Assembly: GCF_001310085.1 (NCBI RefSeq)
Contig: NZ_CP012643.1
Location: 1 to 64,000, forward strand
From: Rufibacter tibetensis
Lineage (GTDB): Bacteria; Bacteroidota; Bacteroidia; Cytophagales; Hymenobacteraceae
Reading direction: 5' to 3'
Length of the DNA: 64,000 nucleotides
This document shows positions 56,072 through 64,000 of this stretch, one piece after another. Made by a program: the position numbers and the translations under genes. The first letter of the stretch is position 1; the number at the start of each line of letters is the position of its first letter. Under the pieces are notes generated by a model. The model did no database searches. It worked only from the letters and a program-made list of their open reading frames with translations, and was not told the origin of the DNA.

Positions 56072-59000
56072 ATGCTTAATTCTATGGATGTACAATTACT
56101 GCCACCCTCAAGGATTCAAGTCAGGCGCTACGGCTTCCTGCTGATCCTTTTCTTTAGCCTCTTCCTCTCAGGTGAAGCATTTGCCCAAAATGATGCCTAC
56201 ACAGCTGCGGGGCTGCCCAAACCTACAGTGAAGTCAGACAAGGATGATTATGTACCTGGTGAAGTGGCAATCATAACCGGTACAGGTTGGACGAAAGACC
56301 AGCAGGTAGATGTGCACTTTGAGGAAACCCCAGCTTATCATACTGAACACCAACACGATTACCATGGTGTAACTGTTGATGCTAATGGTAATTGGACAAT
56401 CAAATATCCCATTGAAGTAAGGCACTTAGGAGTAGCCTTTGAAGTCCATGCAGTTGGAAAATCAACTGGCTATGAGGCTTTAGCTTACTTCACAGATGGT
56501 GCAGTAACTATCACCGCTTCAACTGGAGGAGGTGCCATTTCTGCTGATAAAGCTAATGGTGCATGGACGGAATTAGGAAATATTGTGATGGCTGAATCTA
56601 AATTTGGAGATATTAGCTACACATCAGGTTCCGGGACAATTGTGTTAGAAGCACCAGAAGGTTTTATGTTTGATAATACATCAGGTGGACCTGCTCCAGA
56701 AGTAATATTATCAGGTAGCTCAATAGCAGGAGATAATATTAATATGATTGCCCATAATGGTAGCATAGCAATAACCGTAGGTACAGGTGGAAAAACACTT
56801 ACCATAACTATTCTACATAAGAGTAAGTCTAGTCCTAAGAATAATAATACAAATGGTTCAAATAACCCCAACACTTTAATATGGCAAAATTTAAGAGTTA
56901 GGCCAACAGCAGGAACACCATTAGCCACTGGTAATATCAAATATATAGGTACAGCGACATTTGAAACATTTCAAAATGGAGCAACAACCTCTACACCAAA
57001 TTATGGTACGCTTACTATGATTCCTGGTGCTGCTGCGAAATTGGCTTTTGTACAGCAACCAACAAATGCTAATGCGGGTGCTACTATTTCGCCTGTAACA
57101 GTGCAAGTTCAGGATAAATTTGGAAATTTTGTTTCTACAACCAGATCAATTTCGCTAAGCATAAATAATTCTGGAACCCTAGCTGGTACAACTACAGTTA
57201 CTTCAAACTCTAACGGCTTAGCTAATTTCAATGATTTCCGTGTAACTACTGCCGGGAAATATCGCTTGACGGCTGGCTCAGCAGAGCCAACCCCTGGGCT
57301 AACTTCTCCCCCAAGCAGTGAGTTTACTATCAATAGTGTAAATGCTAATACTGCAACTGCTTTAGCTTCTTCGGTTAATCCTTCTGTATACGCGCAAAAC
57401 GTAACCTTTACCGCTACTGTTAGCACGGAACCAACAGGTGGGACACCTACAGGTACTGTTACGTTCTATAATGGAGCTACAGCTATTAGTAATGCAATTG
57501 CCTTAACATCAGGAGTAGCTACGTTTACCACGTCTATGCTTGGAGTAAATACAATCGGTCATACTATAAAAGCTATTTACACTCCAACTGGAAACTTTAA
57601 TGCTTCACCATCTGATCCCACCGTAACTCAGGTGGTGAAGAAGGCCGACCAGGCCATCACCTTCGCGGAAGTCACTGGCAAGACCTTCGGTGATGCTGCT
57701 TTTGCCATCGCCCCGAGCGCCTCTTCTGGCCTGGTGGTTAGCATCTCCACGACAGGCGGTATCAGCTACGATGAGGCCACTGGAAAGGTGAGCATCACCG
57801 CGGCCGGCCCGGCCAGCATCACGGCCTCCCAGGCCGGTGACGCCAACTACAACGCCGCTACTGCGGTCAAGCACAGCTTCACGGTAGCCAAAGCAGGGAA
57901 CGCAATCACCTTCACCAACCCAGGTGAGCAGACCTACGCCCCTGGCAAAACAGTGGCCCTGAATGCCTCGGCCACTTCTGGCGGTGCGGTAACGTTTGCA
58001 GTGACTGCAGGCAACGCCACTGTAAGCGGTTCCACCTTGACCTTGACCGGTGCTGGTTCTGTAACCGTGAAAGCCTCCTCGGCCACCACAACTAATTACC
58101 TGGCGGCCGCTGATGAGAGCGTAACCTTCAGTGTGAAGAAAGCCGACCAGACCATCACCTTCGCGGAAGTCACTGGCAAGACCTTCGGTGATGCTGCTTT
58201 TGCCATCGCCCCGAGCGCCTCTTCTGGCCTGGTGGTTAGCATCTCCACGACAGGCGGTATCAGCTACGATGAGGCCACTGGAAAGGTGAGCATCACCGCG
58301 GCCGGCCCGGCCAGCATCACGGCCTCCCAGGCCGGTGACGCCAACTACAACGCCGCTACTGCGGTCAAGCACAGCTTCACGGTAGCCAAAGCAGGGAACG
58401 CAATCACCTTCACCAACCCAGGTGAGCAGACCTACGCCCCTGGCAAAACAGTGGCCCTGAATGCCTCGGCCACTTCTGGCGGTGCGGTAACGTTTGCAGT
58501 GACTGCAGGCAACGCCACTGTAAGCGGTTCCACCTTGACCTTGACCGGTGCTGGTTCTGTAACCGTGAAAGCCTCCTCGGCCACCACAACTAATTACCTG
58601 GCGGCCGCTGATGAGAGCGTAACCTTCAGTGTGAAGAAAGCCGACCAGACCATCACCTTCGCGGAAGTCACTGGCAAGACCTTCGGTGATGCTGCTTTTG
58701 CCATCGCCCCGAGCGCCTCTTCTGGCCTGGTGGTTAGCATCTCCACGACAGGCGGTATCAGCTACGATGAGGCCACTGGAAAGGTGAGCATCACCGCGGC
58801 CGGCCCGGCCAGCATCACGGCCTCCCAGGCCGGTGACGCCAACTACAACGCCGCTACTGCGGTCAAGCACAGCTTCACGGTAGCCAAAGCAGGGAACGCA
58901 ATCACCTTCACCAACCCAGGTGAGCAGACCTACGCCCCTGGCAAAACAGTGGCCCTGAATGCCTCGGCCACTTCTGGCGGTGCGGTAACGTTTGCAGTGA

Positions 59001-61195
59001 CTGCAGGCAACGCCACTGTAAGCGGTTCCACCTTGACCTTGACCGGTGCTGGTTCTGTAACCGTGAAAGCCTCCTCGGCCACCACAACTAATTACCTGGC
59101 GGCCGCTGATGAGAGCGTAACCTTCAGTGTGAAGAAAGCCGACCAGACCATCACCTTCGCGGAAGTCACTGGCAAGACCTTCGGTGATGCTGCTTTTGCC
59201 ATCGCCCCGAGCGCCTCTTCTGGCCTGGTGGTTAGCATCTCCACGACAGGCGGTATCAGCTACGATGAGGCCACTGGAAAGGTGAGCATCACCGCGGCCG
59301 GCCCGGCCAGCATCACGGCCTCCCAGGCCGGTGACGCCAACTACAACGCCGCTACTGCGGTCAAGCACAGCTTCACGGTAGCCAAAGCAGCCACTACAAC
59401 CCTAGTGACTGTAAGTAATACTACTTACAATGGTTCACCTCAGGGCGGTACAGCTAAAGTAACTGGTGCTGGTGGTTTAGATCAAGCACTGACTGTTACC
59501 TATTCAGGTACTGACTTAACTAATTATCCAGCTTCTGTTACTGCTCCTACCGATCCAGGTACTTACAGTGCAACGGCTTCATATGCTGCAACGGCTAACT
59601 ATCAAGCTTCTGTTGATACCAAGCCCTACACCATTAGTAAAGCTACTACCACTACAAATCTGATCATAAGTGCTGGAACTGTTAGGTTTATGGATAAGTT
59701 AACCATGACAGCTCAAATCACACCTTTGAATACTGCTAATGCCTTAACTGGTTCGGTTGAATTCAAAATTGGTACTGTGAGCTATGGTACAGTAGCCGTA
59801 GTTCCTGTTCCTGGAGCTACAGATGGAACAGTGCAAGCGACTCTTATAAAGCAAGTTTCTGAACTACCAGGTAACTATACTGTGAATGCTACTTTCTCAA
59901 GCACGAACAGCAATTATGCAGGAAGTGTTGATAGCAAGAGCCTCGTTGTGCGCGAAAGACCTGCTAATCCAATGAGCGCTACTGCCGGCTTCTATACCGG
60001 AGACGTGTTTGCCTGGACAACAAGCAGTACTTCTAGCAAAGCTACTATGACCTTGATAGCCTCGCTTAAAGACAATGAAGTTCCTAACGGTGATTTGAGA
60101 GCTGCAAAGGTTACTTTCTACTATGTAAATGGAACTACATATACGCCAATTCCTAGTGCGAAAGACATACCAGTAGGTTTATTAGATGTGAATGATGGTT
60201 CGGTAGGATATGCAACTGCAACTGTTCAGTTTGATATAGGTTCAAACAACGCTCAGGATTACTTAGTAGCCGTGGGTGTGTCTGGTGCATACACAAATAA
60301 TCACAAAAGTCCAGATGCTCAAACTATCATTACAGTGTCTAAACCTGTACCGGGTGGATTCATTGTGGGAGGTAGCCAGATTACGAATGCCAAATCTAAT
60401 GGGCAGATCAAAGGACATACAGGAATGAATACTGATTACCAGTTTGATATTTCATATACCAAGACCGGTTCTAATCCAAAAGGGAAAGCGAAAGTTATGG
60501 TACGAAGCTTTTATAAAGCTGATGGAACCTTAGATAACAAGCTTCATACTTATGTGATCTCTACTAATGCCATATCCACTTTAAGTATAACTAAATCCAC
60601 ATCCGAAGTTTCAGCAACCGGTATTTTTACAGCCAAAGCAAACTTAGATGAGCACTTTGATGATGGCAGATTACCAGTGGCCATAGAAGGTGGATCTACT
60701 TTTCAAATGGAAGCTTACCAAAAAGGTTGTACTATGGAAGTAGCGATAACCTTATTCAGAAAAGCTGGCGGTATTTGGTTTTCCAGTAACTGGAACGGAA
60801 GTAAAACTGAAAGACAAGCAGTGGCCACAAAAAGTGTAGTGTATGTTGAAGGTGGAGGAAATTGCACCTCATCTACTCAGACTATCAGCAAAACTACAGC
60901 TGTAGTTGCAATTCCAGCAAATGGAGAAGCAAAAGCAGAAGCTAAACTTGCCTCATACCCTAACCCACTCATTGACGAGACTACTGTTGAATTCAGCGTT
61001 GCTCAGAATGAAGAGTACAGCTTAGATGTGTATGACATGAAAGGCGCTTTGGTGAAACACCTGCAAAAAGGGAAAGCAGCGAATGATGAGACAATCACTG
61101 CGAAATGGGATGCCAGAACCTCTAACGTAGGAGTATACATCATCAGGTTGTCAACCAACAACAAGGTGAAAACCCTGCGGGTAGTAAGACAATAA
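56072..61195 (+). CDS. Giant secreted repeat protein with T9SS C-terminal sorting domain
   Basis: A 1707-residue secreted protein. Signal peptide YGFLLILFFSLFLSGEAFAQ ends near residue 39. A first region (to about 520) has Ig/adhesin-like strands. Then come the tandem 166-residue repeats (about residues 524-1106), each holding two roughly 82-residue MBG-like units (KADQTITFAEVTGKTFGDAAF and KAGNAITFTNPGEQTYAPG). A further Ig-like and spacer part follows. The C-terminus (about 1628-1707) is a T9SS type A sorting domain: LASYPNPL, YDMKGALVK, GVYIIRL and a final KTLRVVRQ. It is probably a surface-exposed adhesin. The ATG at 56084 is an alternative start. Confidence 0.9.
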   Translation: MLNSMDVQLLPPSRIQVRRYGFLLILFFSLFLSGEAFAQNDAYTAAGLPKPTVKSDKDDYVPGEVAIITGTGWTKDQQVDVHFEETPAYHTEHQHDYHGVTVDANGNWTIKYPIEVRHLGVAFEVHAVGKSTGYEALAYFTDGAVTITASTGGGAISADKANGAWTELGNIVMAESKFGDISYTSGSGTIVLEAPEGFMFDNTSGGPAPEVILSGSSIAGDNINMIAHNGSIAITVGTGGKTLTITILHKSKSSPKNNNTNGSNNPNTLIWQNLRVRPTAGTPLATGNIKYIGTATFETFQNGATTSTPNYGTLTMIPGAAAKLAFVQQPTNANAGATISPVTVQVQDKFGNFVSTTRSISLSINNSGTLAGTTTVTSNSNGLANFNDFRVTTAGKYRLTAGSAEPTPGLTSPPSSEFTINSVNANTATALASSVNPSVYAQNVTFTATVSTEPTGGTPTGTVTFYNGATAISNAIALTSGVATFTTSMLGVNTIGHTIKAIYTPTGNFNASPSDPTVTQVVKKADQAITFAEVTGKTFGDAAFAIAPSASSGLVVSISTTGGISYDEATGKVSITAAGPASITASQAGDANYNAATAVKHSFTVAKAGNAITFTNPGEQTYAPGKTVALNASATSGGAVTFAVTAGNATVSGSTLTLTGAGSVTVKASSATTTNYLAAADESVTFSVKKADQTITFAEVTGKTFGDAAFAIAPSASSGLVVSISTTGGISYDEATGKVSITAAGPASITASQAGDANYNAATAVKHSFTVAKAGNAITFTNPGEQTYAPGKTVALNASATSGGAVTFAVTAGNATVSGSTLTLTGAGSVTVKASSATTTNYLAAADESVTFSVKKADQTITFAEVTGKTFGDAAFAIAPSASSGLVVSISTTGGISYDEATGKVSITAAGPASITASQAGDANYNAATAVKHSFTVAKAGNAITFTNPGEQTYAPGKTVALNASATSGGAVTFAVTAGNATVSGSTLTLTGAGSVTVKASSATTTNYLAAADESVTFSVKKADQTITFAEVTGKTFGDAAFAIAPSASSGLVVSISTTGGISYDEATGKVSITAAGPASITASQAGDANYNAATAVKHSFTVAKAATTTLVTVSNTTYNGSPQGGTAKVTGAGGLDQALTVTYSGTDLTNYPASVTAPTDPGTYSATASYAATANYQASVDTKPYTISKATTTTNLIISAGTVRFMDKLTMTAQITPLNTANALTGSVEFKIGTVSYGTVAVVPVPGATDGTVQATLIKQVSELPGNYTVNATFSSTNSNYAGSVDSKSLVVRERPANPMSATAGFYTGDVFAWTTSSTSSKATMTLIASLKDNEVPNGDLRAAKVTFYYVNGTTYTPIPSAKDIPVGLLDVNDGSVGYATATVQFDIGSNNAQDYLVAVGVSGAYTNNHKSPDAQTIITVSKPVPGGFIVGGSQITNAKSNGQIKGHTGMNTDYQFDISYTKTGSNPKGKAKVMVRSFYKADGTLDNKLHTYVISTNAISTLSITKSTSEVSATGIFTAKANLDEHFDDGRLPVAIEGGSTFQMEAYQKGCTMEVAITLFRKAGGIWFSSNWNGSKTERQAVATKSVVYVEGGGNCTSSTQTISKTTAVVAIPANGEAKAEAKLASYPNPLIDETTVEFSVAQNEEYSLDVYDMKGALVKHLQKGKAANDETITAKWDARTSNVGVYIIRLSTNNKVKTLRVVRQ
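57641..59389 (+). repeat. 498-bp tandem repeats, 3.5 copies
   Basis: Copies start at 57641, 58139, 58637 and 59135 (period exactly 498 nt, 166 codons); the last is cut after about 255 nt. By eye they are nearly identical at nucleotide level, the only clear change being GCC for ACC (Ala/Thr) in the first copy. Base composition is richer in GC than in the flanking parts of the same gene. Confidence 0.95.
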
Positions 61196-61217
61196 CTATC
61201 TCACAACGGTTGTAAAT

Positions 61218-61251
61218 AAAAGCCCCTTGCTTGTAGAAGCAAGGGGCTTTT
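61218..61251 (+). terminator. Terminator after the T9SS repeat protein gene
   Basis: AAAAGCCCCTTGCTT / AAGCAAGGGGCTTTTT, a 14-15-bp stem with a 4-nt loop, ending in a T run. It lies 22 nt after the stop. Confidence 0.85.
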
Positions 61252-61285
61252 TCATTAACTCCGGTCAAGACTATCTCTGAAAGAA

Positions 61286-61320
61286 AAAAAAGCAGCCACT
61301 GAATTCAATGACTGCTTTTT
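61286..61320 (-). terminator. Terminator after the hypothetical gene at 61344
   Basis: An AAAAGCAG/CTGCTTTT stem with an inner TGAATTCA palindrome and two mismatches, followed on the minus strand by a T run. Confidence 0.65.
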
Positions 61321-61343
61321 GCTTTGTGTTTCTCAATGAATTA

Positions 61344-61595
61344 TCAAGCTCCTTCTGGTAGCGGCATAACGGAGAGGTAAGGCTCTATGACGTCCATGTA
61401 GGAAACTGCGTGGTGGAAGGTTCCTACCACTTCTACTCCAAACTTAGACCAAACCTCCAGGAACGTGTTTTCATACGGATGCAGGGTAATAGCCCATCCA
61501 TTAAAATGCCGAAGCGCCAATGCTTCGCCTTTTTGCGTTAACAGTTCTGCCTGAACCCAGGGAGGAAGTTTTCGGAAAAGCGAATGTTCTAACAT
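61344..61595 (-). CDS. Small hypothetical protein
   Basis: An 83-residue soluble protein with WVQAELLTQKGEALALRHFNGWAITLHPYENTFLEVW; no signal peptide or membrane helix. No family is recognised. It is closely spaced (85 nt) after the pirin gene on the same strand and may share its transcript. Confidence 0.65.
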   Translation of the reverse strand: MLEHSLFRKLPPWVQAELLTQKGEALALRHFNGWAITLHPYENTFLEVWSKFGVEVVGTFHHAVSYMDVIEPYLSVMPLPEGA

Positions 61596-61679
61596 TAAGA
61601 TGTATCAAATGAGGTTCTTTCCCATAAGGAGAACAGGAAAGATTAAGTTTCATTAGAGGGAGGTGTTTCCTGAAGGATT

Positions 61680-62543
61680 TTAATCTTCAAAACTACCCAT
61701 CCGGCCTTTCTCAAAATCATCAATGGCCTGCATCAATTCCAGGTTTGTGTTCATGACAAAGGGACCATAGGTAGCCAGAGGCTCTTCAATGGGCGCACCG
61801 GCCAGTACCAACAACGTAGTGTCCTCTTCAAAAGAGAGCTCGATACCTTCCGCGTCCCAACCAAATACCACCAGCTGTTTCGTGGCGGCAGCCCGGTTCC
61901 CGTGCAAAAGCAAACTTCCGGTGACCAGGTAAAGACCCACGTTGTAAGCAGCAGGCAAATTTAGGTGCAGTTTAGCACCCTTAGGTTGGTGTACATCCAG
62001 CAGGGTGATGGGCGAAAAAGTCTCCGCGGGGCCCTTTACTCCCTCGTACTCCCCTGCTATGACTCTGGTGCTTCCATTGCCGTCTCCTGTGTTAATTACA
62101 GGAATTTGGTCGCTTCTCAGTTCTTGGTACCGGGGTGGGGCAAGTTTGTCTTTCTTAGGCACATTTACCCAAAGCTGGATCAGCTCCAGGGTGCCTCCCT
62201 GCCGGGCGAATTCATTTTCGTGACGTTCTTCGTGCAGGAGCCCTGAACCAGCCGTCATCCATTGTACATCTCCCGGTCCCAGTTTGCCGCTGTAACCAGC
62301 CGTGTCGCGGTGCGCCAGGTGCCCCTGGTACACAACGGTTACAGTTTCAAAACCCCGGTGCGGGTGCGGATCTGCGCCCAAAGGTTTTTCAGAAGGGTGC
62401 ACCTGCATAGGACCCGTATGGTCAATAAGCAGAAAGGGGCTTAGTTGCCGGATTCTGGAACCCGGCATGGGGCTGGTTACCTCAAACCCCTCTCCTACCT
62501 TTTTCTGGACTCCGTCAATTACCTGGAATATTCTTCTGTTCAT
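61680..62543 (-). CDS. Pirin family protein
   Basis: A protein of about 287 residues from the ATG at 62543 (MNRRIFQVIDG). The N-terminal cupin carries the metal-binding motif HPHRGFETVTVVYQG plus HRDT and GLLHEE; the second cupin (from about residue 160) has lost most metal ligands. Pirins are bicupins, some with quercetin dioxygenase-like activity. The longer frame up to 62603 has no pirin character. Downstream is the hypothetical gene at 61344. Confidence 0.92.
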   Translation of the reverse strand: MNRRIFQVIDGVQKKVGEGFEVTSPMPGSRIRQLSPFLLIDHTGPMQVHPSEKPLGADPHPHRGFETVTVVYQGHLAHRDTAGYSGKLGPGDVQWMTAGSGLLHEERHENEFARQGGTLELIQLWVNVPKKDKLAPPRYQELRSDQIPVINTGDGNGSTRVIAGEYEGVKGPAETFSPITLLDVHQPKGAKLHLNLPAAYNVGLYLVTGSLLLHGNRAAATKQLVVFGWDAEGIELSFEEDTTLLVLAGAPIEEPLATYGPFVMNTNLELMQAIDDFEKGRMGSFED

Positions 62544-62654
62544 TCGTTTTGTTTTGAAAGGTACTTTAAGCCTGGGGGTACCAAAAAAGGGAAAGTCCCG
62601 CACTTTGCTTTAAGTTTCTTTAACAGAAAAGGAGCTTAAAGCAAGAGTCCTCAT

Positions 62655-64000
62655 CTAGCCATTAATGTACACCGGATGAATCATATTCTCAAAAGAATAG
62701 ATTTCATTCCATTTCTCCTGGGTAATGAGTTTCCGCTCCTCAATCACAATCTGGTGGATAGACTTACCGGTAGCCAGCGCTTCCTTGGCAATGGAGGCAG
62801 CAGTTTCATAACCCAGAATCGGGTTTAAGGCGGTGACGATGCCAATGCTGCGCATCACTTCCTCGCGGCACACTTCCACATTAGCCGTAATGCCGTCTAT
62901 GCATTTGGTGCGCAACGTAGTAATGGCATTGATCATGTAATTCATGGAAGTAAACAAACTGAACGTGATCACCGGCTCCATGACGTTCAACTGCAACTGT
63001 CCGGCCTCGGCCGCCATAGAAATGGTGACATCTGCACCTATTACGTAGAAAGCGGTTTGGTTCACCACCTCTGGTATCACAGGGTTTACTTTGCCCGGCA
63101 TAATGGAAGAACCAGGCTGCATGGGCGGCAGTTTGATTTCATTCAAGCCAGCTCGCGGACCAGAAGAAAGCAGGCGCAGGTCATTACAGATCTTGGATAT
63201 CTTGATGGCACTACGTTTCAGCATACCAGATATGAGCACGTAAGAGCCCATGTCTGATGTAGCCTCCACCAAGTCCGGGGCCAGGGTGATAGGTAATTTG
63301 GTAATCTGGGCGAGGTATTTCGTGCACAGCTCAGGGTACCCTTGCGGTGCGTTGATGCTGGTGCCAATTGCCGTGGCGCCCATGTTGCATTCGGTAAGCT
63401 TTCTTTGGGCTTCCCGGAGGTGCTTGATGTCATCATTGATGGTAGTAGCCCACCCATGAAACTCCTGACCTAAGGTCATGGGCACGGCATCCTGCAACTG
63501 GGTGCGACCCATTTTCAGCACATCTTTAAATTCTTTGGCTTTTCTCAGGAAAGACGCTTTTAGGTCAGCAAGTGCTTTCAGGTACACATCTACCTTGAGG
63601 TGCAGCGCCATCATGATAGACGTTGGATACGTGTCGTTAGTGGACTGGGAGCAGTTGACGTGGTTGTTGGGGTGCAGGAATTCATACTGACCTTTCTGGT
63701 GCCCCAGGTACTCTAACCCGATATTGGCGATGACCTCGTTGGCATTCATGTTCACGGAGGTGCCCGCCCCACCCTGGATCAGGTCTGTCACAAACTGGTC
63801 CTGGTATTTGCCCGCAATCAGTTCATCACAAGCAAAAATGATGGCTTCGGCTATTTTCGGGTCCAGCACGCCCAGGTCCCGGTTGGCCATGGTGGCGGCT
63901 TTCTTCACATAAGCGAAAGCAATGATGAAAAACGGCTCAGAGGCGTTGGTGATGCCCGTAATGTTGAAGTTTTCTAGAGCCCTGAGGGTTTGTACGCCGT
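62655..64000 (-). CDS. aspA: Aspartate ammonia-lyase, 5' partial at window end
   Basis: The frame runs off the right edge; the ATG at 63908 is internal, since codons to 64000 encode the usual AspA segment before KKAATMANRDLGVLD. The fumarase/aspartase signature GSSIMPGKVNP is present, with QGGAGTSVNMNANEVIAN and the NHVNCSQSTNDTYP substrate loop. The enzyme converts aspartate to fumarate and ammonia in the cytoplasm. The C-terminus is complete. A weaker alternative is a class II fumarase, but the AGTSVNMNANEV stretch fits aspartase. Confidence 0.94.
   Translation of the reverse strand, partial: GVQTLRALENFNITGITNASEPFFIIAFAYVKKAATMANRDLGVLDPKIAEAIIFACDELIAGKYQDQFVTDLIQGGAGTSVNMNANEVIANIGLEYLGHQKGQYEFLHPNNHVNCSQSTNDTYPTSIMMALHLKVDVYLKALADLKASFLRKAKEFKDVLKMGRTQLQDAVPMTLGQEFHGWATTINDDIKHLREAQRKLTECNMGATAIGTSINAPQGYPELCTKYLAQITKLPITLAPDLVEATSDMGSYVLISGMLKRSAIKISKICNDLRLLSSGPRAGLNEIKLPPMQPGSSIMPGKVNPVIPEVVNQTAFYVIGADVTISMAAEAGQLQLNVMEPVITFSLFTSMNYMINAITTLRTKCIDGITANVEVCREEVMRSIGIVTALNPILGYETAASIAKEALATGKSIHQIVIEERKLITQEKWNEIYSFENMIHPVYING

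Noticed and set aside
57605-59368. A 587-codon open frame on the minus strand within the repeats
   Set aside because: It is the antisense of the near-identical 498-bp repeats, so one stop-free unit is simply repeated. Its translation is low-complexity and the plus-strand frame is the real gene.

Overview
The window looks like a chromosomal segment of a Bacteroidota bacterium, most likely family Hymenobacteraceae (Rufibacter/Pontibacter/Hymenobacter-like). This is inferred from gene content: a secreted protein with a type IX secretion C-terminal sorting domain, DUF5690 and DUF2461 proteins, LytS/LytTR regulators, many signal-peptide polysaccharide enzymes, and a Bacteroidota-type promoter (TTG, 20-nt spacer, TAnnTTTG) in front of tRNA-Glu. 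No phage, insertion sequence, CRISPR array or integron was seen. Gene ends are often marked by very strong, perfect hairpins.

Layout. 1-5986: end of a large hybrid sensor kinase (cut by the left edge), a CheY-like receiver, a small conserved protein, a PhnP-like metallo-hydrolase and an NFACT/RqcH-type protein, closely packed. 6200-7324: AI-2E-type permease. 7529-7611: tRNA-Leu(GAG). 7613-8897: a very AT-rich, essentially gene-free stretch. 8898-12109: DUF1206 membrane protein, PhzF-like isomerase, secreted amidohydrolase. 12607-16124: three-gene glycan operon (DPM1-like GT2, cellulose-synthase-like GT2, GT-C transferase). 16222-20417 (minus): DUF2461 protein, then an arsenosugar biosynthesis set (two nucleotide-sugar-type transferases, rhodanese, ArsS radical SAM, AhpD-like peroxidase). 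20577-21970 (minus): ECF sigma factor and anti-sigma factor. 22180-29699: core metabolism and housekeeping (succinate-semialdehyde dehydrogenase, YdcF, KdsB, SUI1, lipid kinase, GAPDH, tRNA-Glu, YpfJ metallopeptidase).

30094-44494 is mainly polysaccharide breakdown: GH53 endo-galactanase, GH43-like enzyme, alpha/beta hydrolase, DUF5690 transporter, CE15-like glucuronoyl esterase and SASA acetylesterase, with a desaturase and a LytS/LytTR pair between them. No SusC/SusD pair is present. The LytS kinase is split by an apparent frameshift near 39510. 44824-49290: YceI lipoprotein, cupin, AraC regulator, UDP-glycosyltransferase. 49469-51783: two divergent spore-photoproduct-lyase-like radical SAM genes, probably for UV damage. 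52046-55780: a tight cassette of an outer-membrane-like protein, a large lipoprotein and a radical SAM enzyme of unknown role, which is the best candidate here for an undescribed system. 56072-61195: a 1707-residue secreted repeat protein with 498-bp tandem repeats. 61344-64000 (minus): small hypothetical protein, pirin and aspartate ammonia-lyase (cut by the right edge).
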